Below are positions 37,956 through 47,146 of a stretch of 64,000 bases of DNA, in pieces. A program made the position numbers and the translations under genes. This DNA comes from Methylolobus aquaticus. Its GTDB lineage: Bacteria > Pseudomonadota > Gammaproteobacteria > Methylococcales > Methylococcaceae. The notes under the pieces are model-generated. The model was not told the origin of the DNA. It did no database searches and was given only the letters and a program-made list of their open reading frames with translations. Numbering within the stretch: the first letter of the stretch is position 1; every line of letters starts with the position of its first letter. The stretch lies in assembly GCA_004168015.1 (NCBI GenBank), contig SEYW01000001.1, positions 434,001 to 498,000 of the forward strand. Reading direction: 5' to 3'.

Positions 37956-40466
37956 CTAGAGCGCGGCCCGCGCCGGGATCGGTCGGAGCCTCCAGATATC
38001 CCGGTTGTACTCGCTGATTGTGCGGTCCGTTGAAAACTGCCCGCTGGCAGCGGTGTTCAGGATGCTCATGCGCGTCCAATCGTCCTGATCCCGGTAGGCC
38101 GCTGCAGCCTGCTGCTGCGCCAGAACATAGCTCGCGAAATCGGCGGCCGTCATCCAAGGATCGTAGGCGCTGCGGACCGAATGCACGATAGGCTCGAAGA
38201 TGCCTGGCTCGTACTGGTTGAAGTAGCCGCTCTCTAACAGATTCATGACCCGCTTCAGGTCGTCGTTACCCTCGATGATCGAAGTCGGATCGTAGTAGGC
38301 TCGCGTCGCTTCGACCTCTTCTGCCGTCAAGCCGAACAGGAAGAAATTGTCGGCGCCGACTTCGCGGCGGATCTCGATGTTGGCACCATCCAGCGTGCCG
38401 ATCGTCAGGGCACCGTTCATCATGAACTTCATGTTGCCCGTGCCGGACGCTTCCTTACCAGCCGTGGAAATCTGCTCGGAAAGGTCGGTACCTGGACAGA
38501 TCACTTCCATCGCGGACACGCGGTAATTCGGCAGGAACGCGACGCGCAGCAAATCCTTCAGCGCCGGATCGCGATTGACGACCGTCGCCACATTGTTGAT
38601 CAGCTTGATGATCAACTTGGCCATTGCATAGCCGGGCGCCGCCTTGCCACCAAAGATAACGCAGCGCGGCGTCCAGTCGCCCCCCGCATCACCGCGCTTG
38701 ATGCGGTCGTACAAGTGGATCACGTGAAGGATGTTCAGGAGCTGGCGTTTGTATTCATGGATCCGCTTGACCTGCACATCGAACATCGCGAAACGATCGA
38801 CTTCGAGACCCAACTCGCGTCGCTTGAAATCGATCAGTCGATCCTTGTTCTCCTGTTTGACCTTGCGCCACCGCTCCCGGAATGCCCGGTCTCCGGCAAA
38901 GTCGCGCAGGCGGCTCAATTGGCCCAGGTCCGTGACCCAGCTGTCGCCAATCGCCTCCGTGATCAGCGCGTTCAATCCGGGGTTGCAGCTGGCCAGCCAG
39001 CGCCGCGGCGTGATGCCATTAGTCTTGTTGTTGAACCGCTCCGGCCATAGCTCATAGAAGTCGCGGAACAATCCCTGCATCAGCAGATTGGAATGCAGCT
39101 CCGCCACACCATTGACGGAATAGCTGCCGACGATCGCCAGATAGGCCATGCGAACCTGCTTCTGGTACCCTTCTTCGATCAGCGACATACGGGCCAGGCG
39201 ATCGAGATCCCCGGGCCATCGATTCGCGACTTCACCGAGAAACTTGGCGTTGATCTCGTAAATGATCTCGAGCAAACGAGGCAACATCTGCTCGAACAGT
39301 CGCACCGGCCAGCGCTCCAGTGCCTCGGGCAACAGCGTATGGTTGGTGTAGGCCATGGTCTGATTGGTGATGGCCCAGGCCTGGTCCCATGACAGATCGT
39401 GCTCGTCGATCAACAGGCGCATCAATTCGGCAACGGCAATGCTCGGGTGTGTATCGTTGAGTTGAAAGGAGTTTTTCGCGGCGAACTCAGTGAAATCCTG
39501 GCCATGCTTCAACACCCAGTTCCGCAACACGTCCTGCAGACTGGCCGAGGCCAGGAAATACTGCTGGCGCAGCCGGAGTTCCTTGCCGTTCTCACTGGCA
39601 TCGTTCGGATACAGAACCATCGTGATGTTTTCGGCCAGATTTTTGGCACGCACCGATTCGGCATAGTCCCCGGCATTGAACTCGTTCAGGTCGAACTCAT
39701 CCGTCGCTGCCGCTTTCCACAGGCGCAACGTATTCACGGTACCGTTGCGGTAGCCGGGAATCGGCACGTCGTAGGGCACGGCCAGCACGTCGTGCGTGTC
39801 GGTCCAGCGTACCCGACGCCGGCGATCCTGTTCCGCATAGTGTTCGACGCGCCCGCCGAAACGGATGCGCAGCGTCAGCTCCGGCCGCTCCAACTCCCAC
39901 ACATGGCCGTTGCGAAGCCAGTGATCCGGCTCCTCGACCTGAAAGCCGTTCTCGACATTTTGGCGAAACATGCCGTATTCATAGCGGAGCCCGTAGCCCA
40001 TGACCGGCAACTGCAGCGTCGCGCAACTGTCGATGAAACACGCAGCCAGCCGGCCGAGACCACCATTGCCGAGGCCCGCGTCCTGTTCACAAGCAACCAG
40101 TTCCTCCAGATCCACACCGAGTTCGGTGAGAGCCGTACCGAGCGGCCCTTCGACACCGAGATTCAGAATCGCATTGCTCAGCGCGCGACCGAGCAAGAAC
40201 TCGAGCGACAGATAATAGGTCTTGCGGCTGTCGGCAGACTCGTAGGCAGACTGTGTGTTGCGCCAGCATTCCATCAGTCGATCGCGGACGGCCAGCGCCA
40301 AAGCCGTGTAGGCGTAGTGAGCCGACTTGCAGTTCTTGTCCCGACCCAACGTGAAGTTGAAATGACGGCGAATGTCACCGCAGAACGCCTCGGTGGACTC
40401 ACCCAGGATCGGTGACTCGCTAAGGCGCGGAGTCGAACTGCTTTTCGTCAATTTTGTTGCAGGCAT
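37956..40466 (-). CDS. glgP: Glycogen/starch phosphorylase
   Basis: PLP-dependent phosphorolysis of alpha-1,4-glucans to glucose-1-phosphate. 836 aa, family length. Markers: EDAGLGNGGLGRLAACFIDS-like VACEQDAGLGNGGLGRLA, QLNDTHPSIAVAELMR, VKRIHEYKRQLLN, and the PLP lysine in ASGTGNMKFMMNGAL. ATG 40466 (MPATKLTKS) is the start; the frame extends upstream without homology. No other glg gene is adjacent, though a GH57 protein lies 10 kb away. Confidence 0.96.
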   Translation of the reverse strand: MPATKLTKSSSTPRLSESPILGESTEAFCGDIRRHFNFTLGRDKNCKSAHYAYTALALAVRDRLMECWRNTQSAYESADSRKTYYLSLEFLLGRALSNAILNLGVEGPLGTALTELGVDLEELVACEQDAGLGNGGLGRLAACFIDSCATLQLPVMGYGLRYEYGMFRQNVENGFQVEEPDHWLRNGHVWELERPELTLRIRFGGRVEHYAEQDRRRRVRWTDTHDVLAVPYDVPIPGYRNGTVNTLRLWKAAATDEFDLNEFNAGDYAESVRAKNLAENITMVLYPNDASENGKELRLRQQYFLASASLQDVLRNWVLKHGQDFTEFAAKNSFQLNDTHPSIAVAELMRLLIDEHDLSWDQAWAITNQTMAYTNHTLLPEALERWPVRLFEQMLPRLLEIIYEINAKFLGEVANRWPGDLDRLARMSLIEEGYQKQVRMAYLAIVGSYSVNGVAELHSNLLMQGLFRDFYELWPERFNNKTNGITPRRWLASCNPGLNALITEAIGDSWVTDLGQLSRLRDFAGDRAFRERWRKVKQENKDRLIDFKRRELGLEVDRFAMFDVQVKRIHEYKRQLLNILHVIHLYDRIKRGDAGGDWTPRCVIFGGKAAPGYAMAKLIIKLINNVATVVNRDPALKDLLRVAFLPNYRVSAMEVICPGTDLSEQISTAGKEASGTGNMKFMMNGALTIGTLDGANIEIRREVGADNFFLFGLTAEEVEATRAYYDPTSIIEGNDDLKRVMNLLESGYFNQYEPGIFEPIVHSVRSAYDPWMTAADFASYVLAQQQAAAAYRDQDDWTRMSILNTAASGQFSTDRTISEYNRDIWRLRPIPARAAL

Positions 40467-40640
40467 GGCTCGGATTGGAATCGGGTATCGGAAGGTAATG
40501 AGACTGTCTCGACGGCCAGGGAAGAGAAATGGCCGGTCATCTTGTGAATTCAGGGGCTCTCGCCCCAAGCGCCACGGCAACATTATCTCATGCCGCAAGC
40601 GACGCGGCGAAAGCTGCCACCCACCGAGTAAACCGCGACA

Positions 40641-42047
40641 CTAGACGTCGAGGTTAAGCTCGTTGATCTTGCGGGTCAGAGTGTTGCGACCGTAGCCGAG
40701 CAGTTTGGCGGCTTCCTGCCTGCGCCCGCGGGTAAATTGCAGAGCTGTGGCAATCAGGATGCCCTCCGCGGAATCGATCGCGTCCTTGGCGACATTGTGG
40801 TCACCGCGCCGCAGCCGGTTGTCGACCCACTGCCGGAACGTTTGCTCCCAGGTTTCGGCAAAAGCCGTGGACTCGGGCTTGATCTGCAGCAACTCCGGGG
40901 GCAAATCGTCGAGGTGCACTTCCTTACCCGCCGCCATCACGGTGATCCAACGACAGGTATTCTCGAGTTGGCGCACGTTGCCTGGCCAGTCGAGCTGACA
41001 CAGATAATCTTCGACTTCCGGCAACAGAATCTTGGTCTCGACGTTGAGCTCAAGACTCGCTTCCGCCAGAAAATGGCGCAGCAGCAGCGGGATATCCTGG
41101 CGCCGTTCCCGCATCGGAGGGATATGGATCCGGATGACATTGATGCGATGGAACAAGTCCTCCCGGAAGCGGCCTTCCGCCACCAGGGTCTCGAGATTCT
41201 GATGAGTGGCGGCGATGATGCGGACATCCACCCGGCTCGGCGTATGGGCCCCGACGGGGAAGAACTCCCCCACGGCGAGTACGCGCAGCAGGCGCGTCTG
41301 CAGTTCGGCCGGCATGTCACCGATCTCATCCAGGAACAGCGTTCCGCCGTCCGCCTGTTCGAACCGACCCGAACGCCGCGCCTGGGCCCCGGTGAAGGCG
41401 CCGCGCTCATGCCCGAACAGCTCGGACTCGAGCAGGTCGCGCGGAATCGCTGCCATGTTCAACGCGATGAAGGGCTTTTCGGCTCTAGGGCTATGGCGGT
41501 GCAGGGCCCGGGCGACCAGTTCCTTGCCGGTCCCGGACTCACCGTTGATCAGCACCGTGATGTGCGAGCGCGCCAGACGCGCGATCGCCCGGAAGACCTC
41601 CTGCATCGCGGGGGCCTCGCCGATGATCTCGGGCGTTCGTCCCGCGACGGCCGGTTCGGTCGCGGCATCGCGACGGCGGCTGTGAGCACAGGCCCGCTGC
41701 ACCAGATCAACCGCTTCGTCGACATCGAAGGGCTTCGGCAGATACTCGAAAGCGCCGCCATGGAAGGCGGAGACCGCACTCTCGAGATCCGAGTGCGCGG
41801 TCATGATGATCACCGGCAACTCGGGATAGCCGGCCTGAATATTCTTCAGCAGCTCGATGCCATCCATGCCGGGCATACGGATGTCGGTCAGTATTGCATC
41901 GGGCTTGTCGAACGAGAGCGCATCTAGCAGAGCGTTACCGTTCGTGAAGCTGCGCGTCTCCAGTGAGGCTTTCTGGAGTGCCTTCTCCAATACCCACCGG
42001 ATCGAACGGTCATCGTCGACTACCCAGACCTGGGCTGCGCTCTTCAT
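40641..42047 (-). CDS. glnG: Nitrogen regulation response regulator NtrC
   Basis: Sigma-54 activator of nitrogen genes. 468 aa: receiver domain (residues 1-120, VWVVDDDRSIRWV, phospho-Asp in AILTDIRMPGMDG), AAA+ domain (Walker A GESGTGKE, sigma-54 contact loop GAFTGA, LFLDEIGDMP) and a Fis-type HTH (GRNTLTRKINELNLDV). ATG 42047 overlaps the end of glnL by 38 bp. It probably acts on the glnA and glnL promoters in this window. Confidence 0.97.
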   Translation of the reverse strand: MKSAAQVWVVDDDRSIRWVLEKALQKASLETRSFTNGNALLDALSFDKPDAILTDIRMPGMDGIELLKNIQAGYPELPVIIMTAHSDLESAVSAFHGGAFEYLPKPFDVDEAVDLVQRACAHSRRRDAATEPAVAGRTPEIIGEAPAMQEVFRAIARLARSHITVLINGESGTGKELVARALHRHSPRAEKPFIALNMAAIPRDLLESELFGHERGAFTGAQARRSGRFEQADGGTLFLDEIGDMPAELQTRLLRVLAVGEFFPVGAHTPSRVDVRIIAATHQNLETLVAEGRFREDLFHRINVIRIHIPPMRERRQDIPLLLRHFLAEASLELNVETKILLPEVEDYLCQLDWPGNVRQLENTCRWITVMAAGKEVHLDDLPPELLQIKPESTAFAETWEQTFRQWVDNRLRRGDHNVAKDAIDSAEGILIATALQFTRGRRQEAAKLLGYGRNTLTRKINELNLDV

Positions 42048-43110
42048 GCTCCTTCTCCAACGGCAAGAAAATCGAGAATACCGTGTGCCCCGGGGAACTG
42101 CTGCATTCCACCAGACCACCATGTTGATTGATCAGGGACTGGGCGATCGAAAGACCGAGACCCGTACCTTCGCCACGCCCGGTGACCATCGGGTAGAAAA
42201 TCTGCTGCAGCAACTCGGGTTCGATACCGGGCCCGTTGTCGACGATGTCGATCCGAATCGCCAGCGGGCTGCGCCGGTGACCGATGGTGACCTGCCGATG
42301 GATGCGTGTCTGCAGCACGATCTCGCCGCTGTCGCCCACCGCCTGCAACGCATTGCGCACGATGTTTAGTATGGCCTGTATCAGCTGGTCGCTGTCACCA
42401 TAAACATCGGGAATGCTGGGATCGTAATCGCGGACGATACTGACGCCATCCGGAGCTTCCGCCTGCACGAGTTGGCGGACACGCTCCATTACCCGGTGAA
42501 TGTTCAACAGGCTTTTCCGTGGCGGCTTGTTCGGCGCGAGCATCCGGTCGACGAGCGACTGCAGCCGGTCCGATTCCTCGATGATGATGCGTGTGTACTC
42601 GCGCAATTCCTCTTCCGGCAGTTCCCGGTCGAGCAACTGGGCGGCGCCCCGCAAGCCGCCGAGCGGATTCTTGATTTCGTGCGCCAGACCCCGCAGCAGC
42701 ATCTTGGCCGCGTTCTGCTGTACCAGCAAATGTTCCCCCATCGAGACTCGCAGGTGTCGATCCACCTGCTGCACCTGCAGCAACACGCCCGGCGTCTTTC
42801 CGATAAACAGCGGCGTGACGTTGACGTTGACGGTCATGGACCGGTTGAGCTGCGACAACAGGATATTGCGCTTGGTCAGCGATATCCCGGAATCCACGAC
42901 ATGTCGGAATTCGGCTTCCGACAGCTGGTCCTCGGCGAAGAGCACGTTCAACAGCTTTGTGTCCTGTACCTGCCGCGAACTCAAGCCGAACATCATCTCG
43001 CCGGCGGAATTCATATAGCGCAGGCGCAGGGCATCGTCGAAAAGGAGCACGGCATCCGACAGGTGATCCAGGATCTGTCGATAGAAGGAAATCGATCGCC
43101 GGTCACTCAT
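42010..43110 (-). CDS. glnL: Nitrogen regulation sensor histidine kinase NtrB
   Basis: Cytosolic kinase/phosphatase of NtrC controlled by PII. 366 aa: PAS domain (about 8-115), H-box RGLAHEIKNPLGGLRGAAQLL with the phospho-His, N-box NIVRNALQAVG and G-boxes DNGPGIEPEL and GEGTGLGLSIAQSL. It is preceded by a near-consensus sigma-54 promoter whose predicted start is 2 nt before the ATG. No Shine-Dalgarno is visible, so initiation may be near-leaderless, or translation may come from glnA read-through. Confidence 0.96.
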   Translation of the reverse strand: MSDRRSISFYRQILDHLSDAVLLFDDALRLRYMNSAGEMMFGLSSRQVQDTKLLNVLFAEDQLSEAEFRHVVDSGISLTKRNILLSQLNRSMTVNVNVTPLFIGKTPGVLLQVQQVDRHLRVSMGEHLLVQQNAAKMLLRGLAHEIKNPLGGLRGAAQLLDRELPEEELREYTRIIIEESDRLQSLVDRMLAPNKPPRKSLLNIHRVMERVRQLVQAEAPDGVSIVRDYDPSIPDVYGDSDQLIQAILNIVRNALQAVGDSGEIVLQTRIHRQVTIGHRRSPLAIRIDIVDNGPGIEPELLQQIFYPMVTGRGEGTGLGLSIAQSLINQHGGLVECSSSPGHTVFSIFLPLEKEHEERSPGLGSRR

Positions 43111-43121
43111 AGGTCATCTGC

Positions 43122-43139
43122 AAGCAATACACGAGCCAA
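43122..43139 (-). promoter_or_regulatory. Sigma-54 promoter of glnL-glnG
   Basis: On the minus strand TTGGCTCGTGTATTGCTT matches YTGGCACGRNNNTTGCW with two mismatches and the obligatory GG-N10-GC spacing. The -12 C is at 43124, predicting transcription start near 43112, only 2 nt before the glnL ATG. GGTGC half-sites occur in the 200 bp upstream, but no full NtrC palindrome is evident. Confidence 0.7.
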
Positions 43140-43331
43140 TATTTAAAAACTCATCGGCGTCACGAGGCACCACAGCGCGCCGCCAGCACCGACGCTCTCG
43201 CCGGGAAGTCGCAACGCCTGAGCACCCGCAGGCACAGCCGAATCGACACCGGGCGGATACCGTTCCGACCGCCCTGACCGCCGGACGATTCCTTCGATCG
43301 GATGCCCTCCCTTAACCTGGCGCGTTCCTGC

Positions 43332-43367
43332 AAAAAAAAGGGGCGCCCCGGAATGGGGCGCCCCTTT
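43332..43367 (-). terminator. Rho-independent terminator of glnA
   Basis: A 13-bp stem, AAAGGGGCGCCCC paired with GGGGCGCCCCTTT, with a 5-nt loop, lies 23 nt past the glnA stop. Read on the minus strand it runs directly into eight T residues (complement of 43332-43339). This is the clearest intrinsic terminator in the window and separates glnA from glnL. Confidence 0.92.
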
Positions 43368-43389
43368 CGGTAGGTGGGAGTTCGACGAA

Positions 43390-44799
43390 TTACAGGCTGT
43401 AGTACATATCGAATTCCACCGGATGGGTGCTCATCCGCAGACGAGTCACATCCTGCATTTTCAGCGCGATGTACGCGTCGATCACGTCGTCGGTGAAAAC
43501 GCCACCCCGGGTCAGGAACTCGCGATCGTTCTCAAGAGCTTCCAACGCCATGTCGAGCGAATAGCACACCTGCGGAATCGCCTTCTCTTCCTCCGGCGGC
43601 AGATCGTACAAGTCCTTGTCCATCGCATCGCCGGGATGGATCTTGTTCTGGATGCCGTCCAGACCAGCCATCAACATCGCCGCAAACGCCAGGTAAGGGT
43701 TCGCGGTCGAGTCCGGGAACCGCACTTCGATACGGCGTGCCTTCGGATTCTGTACGTACGGAATACGAATCGACGCCGACCGGTTGCGGGCGGAGTAGGC
43801 GAGCATGACCGGCGCCTCGAACCCCGGTACCAGACGCTTGTAGCTGTTCGTCGACGCGTTGCAGAAAGCGTTCAGAGCCTTGGCGTGTTTGATGATGCCG
43901 CCGATGTAGTACAGCGCGGTTTCGGACAAACCACCGTACAGGTCACCGGAAAACAGATTCACGCCGCCCTTGGCGATCGACTGATGGACGTGCATGCCGC
44001 TGCCATTGTCGCCGACCAGCGGCTTCGGCATGAAGGTCAGCGTCTTGCCGTAGGCATGAGCCACATTCTGCAACACGTACTTGAGGATCAGCACCTCGTC
44101 GGCCTTTTTGACCAAGGTGTTGAACTTCAGGCCAAGTTCGCATTGGCCGGCAGTCGCGACTTCGTGATGATGGACCTCGACGACCTGGCCCATCTCCTCC
44201 AGCGTGTTGCACATCGCGGCGCGTATATCCTGCAGCGAGTCCACCGGCGGCACCGGAAAGTAGCCACCCTTGACCGACGGACGGTGGCCGATGTTGCCGT
44301 CCTCGTAGACCTTTTCGGAGTTCCAGCCGGCTTCCTCGGAGTCGATCTTGAAGAACGCCCCCTCCATCCCCGCACCCCAGCGGACGTCGTCGAATACGAA
44401 GAACTCGTTCTCGGGGCCGAAAAATGCGGTGTCGCCGATACCGGTGGACTGCAGATAGGCCTCCGCGCGCTTGGCAATCGAACGCGGATCGCGCTCATAA
44501 CCCTGCATCGTCGACGGCTCCACGATGTCGCAGCGCAGAATCAAGGTCGCGTCGTCGAAGAACGGGTCCATGACCGCCGTACTGGGGTCAGGCATCAGGA
44601 TCATGTCGGACTCGTTGATGCCTTTCCAACCGGCGATCGACGAACCGTCGAACATCTTGCCGTCCTCGAACAAGTCCTCGTCGATCGTGTGCACCGGCAC
44701 GGTGACGTGCTGCTCCTTGCCGCGCGTATCGCAAAAACGGAAGTCCACGAACTTGACTTCCTTTTCCTTGATCAGTTGCAGGATCTCTTTGGGTGTCAT
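43390..44799 (-). CDS. glnA: Glutamine synthetase type I
   Basis: ATP-dependent condensation of ammonia with glutamate, dodecameric. 469 aa like E. coli. Markers: [16 protein letters not shown], the ATP site [16 protein letters not shown], and the adenylylation loop DLYDLPPEE with Tyr398, so GlnE-type control is expected. The promoter region holds a sigma-54 element and an NtrC site; a strong terminator follows. Confidence 0.98.
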   Translation of the reverse strand: MTPKEILQLIKEKEVKFVDFRFCDTRGKEQHVTVPVHTIDEDLFEDGKMFDGSSIAGWKGINESDMILMPDPSTAVMDPFFDDATLILRCDIVEPSTMQGYERDPRSIAKRAEAYLQSTGIGDTAFFGPENEFFVFDDVRWGAGMEGAFFKIDSEEAGWNSEKVYEDGNIGHRPSVKGGYFPVPPVDSLQDIRAAMCNTLEEMGQVVEVHHHEVATAGQCELGLKFNTLVKKADEVLILKYVLQNVAHAYGKTLTFMPKPLVGDNGSGMHVHQSIAKGGVNLFSGDLYGGLSETALYYIGGIIKHAKALNAFCNASTNSYKRLVPGFEAPVMLAYSARNRSASIRIPYVQNPKARRIEVRFPDSTANPYLAFAAMLMAGLDGIQNKIHPGDAMDKDLYDLPPEEEKAIPQVCYSLDMALEALENDREFLTRGGVFTDDVIDAYIALKMQDVTRLRMSTHPVEFDMYYSL

Positions 44800-44846
44800 T
44801 ATTCTCCCCTCTTGGGACGTTTGTACAAATATCGGCCAATTAAGTT

Positions 44847-44863
44847 AGCAGAAAGCATACCAA
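44847..44863 (-). promoter_or_regulatory. Sigma-54 promoter of glnA
   Basis: Minus-strand TTGGTATGCTTTCTGCT keeps GG and GC exactly 10 bp apart and most of the -24/-12 consensus. The -12 C is at 44848, predicting a start near 44836, about 37 nt before the glnA ATG. Confidence 0.6.
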
Positions 44864-44944
44864 CCACTGAGTGGACCTACCTCGATATTTCGCCCCCCTT
44901 ATCGCCGCCAGCCAACACGAATGACGCACCAAGATAGAACATAT

Positions 44945-44961
44945 AGCACCAGTTCAGTGCC
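44945..44961 (-). promoter_or_regulatory. NtrC-binding site upstream of glnA
   Basis: Minus-strand GGCACTGAACTGGTGCT matches the 17-bp NtrC dyad TGCACCAnnnTGGTGCA at both GCAC and TGGTGC arms. Its centre is about 117 bp upstream of the predicted start, the position of E. coli glnAp2 enhancers. A GCACCA half-site (44926-44931) lies about 20 bp closer, possibly a weaker second site. The site abuts the Nudix/ThiE stop. Confidence 0.7.
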
Positions 44962-45966
44962 TCATTCCAGAAAGGCGCGGACAGCAGCGATTCCCCGTGC
45001 GCCAGAATGACGCGCACTCGCCAGATCGACCTCGGCCAACCCGCCCAGCGCATACACCGGAAAATTCACTGCGTCGACCAACTCCGCAAATCGCCCCCAG
45101 CCGAGCGGAGTCATACCGGGGTGGGTCGTCGTCGCCGCCACGGGCCCGAGCACCGCGAAATCGACACCGATGCCCTCGGCATGCTGCAACTCCGCCGCGT
45201 CATGACAGGAGGCTGCGACCCAGAAGGCGTCGTTACCCGGCCGTTCGCGAAGCTTCATCAGACGCTGTGAAGTCAGGTGCACCCCATCGGCGCCCAACGT
45301 GTGGGCCAGCGCCGGCTCGGCGTTGATCAAGACCCGGATACCGCGAGCCCGACAGAACTCGACGACCTGCCGCGCGAACGCCGGGAATCCCGGCTGAGCC
45401 TGCAAGGCCTTCGCGCGGCACTGAATCAGGCGGATCCCGTTTTCGGTCAGGCGCCGGAGATTCGCCAACAGCAGTCCGGGATCGGGGCTGTCGGCCTCGA
45501 GGATTGCGTAACGCTCGGGTAACCGGGCCGCCGTGGCAATCGGGCGATTCGCTGCAGGGAACCTGATGCCACTCAGGGCCTCGGCGACGACCCACTGCAG
45601 GGGTTGGCCTTGCTGCCCCTCAGGCCGGCCCGCAAACGCCGTCACCTCCCATACGTCGAGCAGCACGCGGCGCTCTGGGTAGTCGTGCCGGATCCGGAGC
45701 AGCGGCATCGCTGCGGTGACCGCGATCCCGAGCTCCTCTTGCAACTCACGGATCAGGCCGCTAAGCGGCGTTTCCCCCGGCTCGAGCTTACCGCCGGGAA
45801 ACTCCCAGAGCCCCGCCAGGTGCGTCCCAGCGAGCCGTTGGGCTATCAGGATCTCACCGCGCGGGTTGCGGATGACGCCAACCGCGACGTGAATGGCATC
45901 CGGCAGCTTGCCTGGCACGGCGGAAACGCCGCCGTTACGTCCGGTAATCGGCGTTGATGCGGACAT
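44962..45966 (-). CDS. Nudix (MutT-like) hydrolase fused to ThiE-like domain
   Basis: 334 aa. The N-terminal Nudix domain has the full box (residues 59-81, GKLEPGETPLSGLIRELQEELG), typical of 8-oxo-dGTP sanitising MutT. The C-terminal domain (from about 150) has the TIM-barrel of thiamine-phosphate synthase, with GADGVHLTSQRL and LGPVAATTTHPG. The usual ThiE acidic and lysine contacts are altered (QCRAKA; INAEPAL), so thiamine synthesis is doubtful. The fusion is recurrent in gammaproteobacteria. Its start overlaps argJ by 32 bp. Confidence 0.9.
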   Translation of the reverse strand: MSASTPITGRNGGVSAVPGKLPDAIHVAVGVIRNPRGEILIAQRLAGTHLAGLWEFPGGKLEPGETPLSGLIRELQEELGIAVTAAMPLLRIRHDYPERRVLLDVWEVTAFAGRPEGQQGQPLQWVVAEALSGIRFPAANRPIATAARLPERYAILEADSPDPGLLLANLRRLTENGIRLIQCRAKALQAQPGFPAFARQVVEFCRARGIRVLINAEPALAHTLGADGVHLTSQRLMKLRERPGNDAFWVAASCHDAAELQHAEGIGVDFAVLGPVAATTTHPGMTPLGWGRFAELVDAVNFPVYALGGLAEVDLASARHSGARGIAAVRAFLE

Positions 45967-47134
45967 AGTCGTAGGACAGATCGCATGTCAGCACGGTCTG
46001 TGCCGCCTGTCCTCGACCGAGCGCAACCCGCACCGTAATGTCGCTCTGCGCCATGACCGCTTGTCCGGCCTCCTCGGTGTAATCGGGCGAACGCGCTCCG
46101 GCCGTGACGATCGCCACATCGTTCAGCCAGACGCCGACTCGATCGATGTCGAGTTCATTCACGCCGGCGCGGCCAACTGCGGCCAGGATGCGCCCCCAGT
46201 TCGGATCACTGGCAAAGAATGCGGTCTTCACCAGTGGCGAATGGGCAATCGTCAATCCCACGGCTCGCGCCTCCGCGGAGCTTGCCGCCTCTTCGACGCG
46301 AATGCGCATCAGCTTGGTGGCTCCCTCGCCGTCGCGCACGATCGCCTCGGCCAGATCTCCACAAACGGCCGCGAGTGCCGCTTCGAAACACTGAAGGTCC
46401 GGGCTTCCAACCGCGAGTTCCGAACCGCTGGCCACCCCGCTGGCGACAAGGACGCAGGCATCGTTCGTCGACGTATCTCCATCCACCGTAATGCAATTGA
46501 ACGTTTCGTCCGCGACGCGCGCCAGGCAAGCCTGCAGCACCGGCTGGGCTATCCTGGCATCCGTAGCGATGAAGCTCAGCATCGTGGCCATATTCGGGTG
46601 GATCATGCCAGCTCCTTTGGCAATGCCGGTGATGGTCAGACTGCGTCCGGAAACCTCCACCGAGCGCGACACCAGTTTGGGCCGGGTGTCGGTGGTCATG
46701 ATCGCTAGCGCGGCCCTGCCCCACGCGTTCTCGTCGAGGCTGGCCAACGCAAACGGCAGCGCCGCCTCGATGCGGTCGACCGGCAGATACTCGCCGATGA
46801 CGCCGGTCGAGAACGGCAGGACCTGCACGCAGGCCCCACCGGTCAGGGCGGCTACCGCTTCGCAGGAGCGGAGTGCATCGACCATGCCGCGCTCGCCGGT
46901 GCCGGCATTGGCGTTGCCGGAGTTGACCAGCAGCCAGCGCGGCGCGTGGGTCAGATGATCACGGGCTACTCGCACCGGCGCGGCACAGAACGCATTGCGC
47001 GTGAATACGGCCGCGACGCTGCCGCCCGGTGCAACTTCCATCAGCAACACGTCGTCACGATCGGGCCGCTTGATTCCTGCGGCCGCTGTCCCGAGGCGGA
47101 TGCCGGGGACCGGCGCGAATGGCAGTTCGGTCAT
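45935..47134 (-). CDS. argJ: Bifunctional ornithine acetyltransferase/N-acetylglutamate synthase
   Basis: Recycles the acetyl group in arginine synthesis. 399 aa; autocleavage before nucleophile Thr184 in KGAGMIHPNMATMLSF makes alpha and beta chains. The C-terminus DYVRINADYRT is the family signature. It lies 12 nt after secA, and its last 32 bp are shared with the Nudix/ThiE start. Confidence 0.96.
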   Translation of the reverse strand: MTELPFAPVPGIRLGTAAAGIKRPDRDDVLLMEVAPGGSVAAVFTRNAFCAAPVRVARDHLTHAPRWLLVNSGNANAGTGERGMVDALRSCEAVAALTGGACVQVLPFSTGVIGEYLPVDRIEAALPFALASLDENAWGRAALAIMTTDTRPKLVSRSVEVSGRSLTITGIAKGAGMIHPNMATMLSFIATDARIAQPVLQACLARVADETFNCITVDGDTSTNDACVLVASGVASGSELAVGSPDLQCFEAALAAVCGDLAEAIVRDGEGATKLMRIRVEEAASSAEARAVGLTIAHSPLVKTAFFASDPNWGRILAAVGRAGVNELDIDRVGVWLNDVAIVTAGARSPDYTEEAGQAVMAQSDITVRVALGRGQAAQTVLTCDLSYDYVRINADYRT

Positions 47135-47146
47135 GGCAGGGGTCCG

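Noticed and set aside
43423..44937. 504-aa open frame opposite glnA
   Set aside because: Antisense to a certain gene and crosses the glnA promoter.
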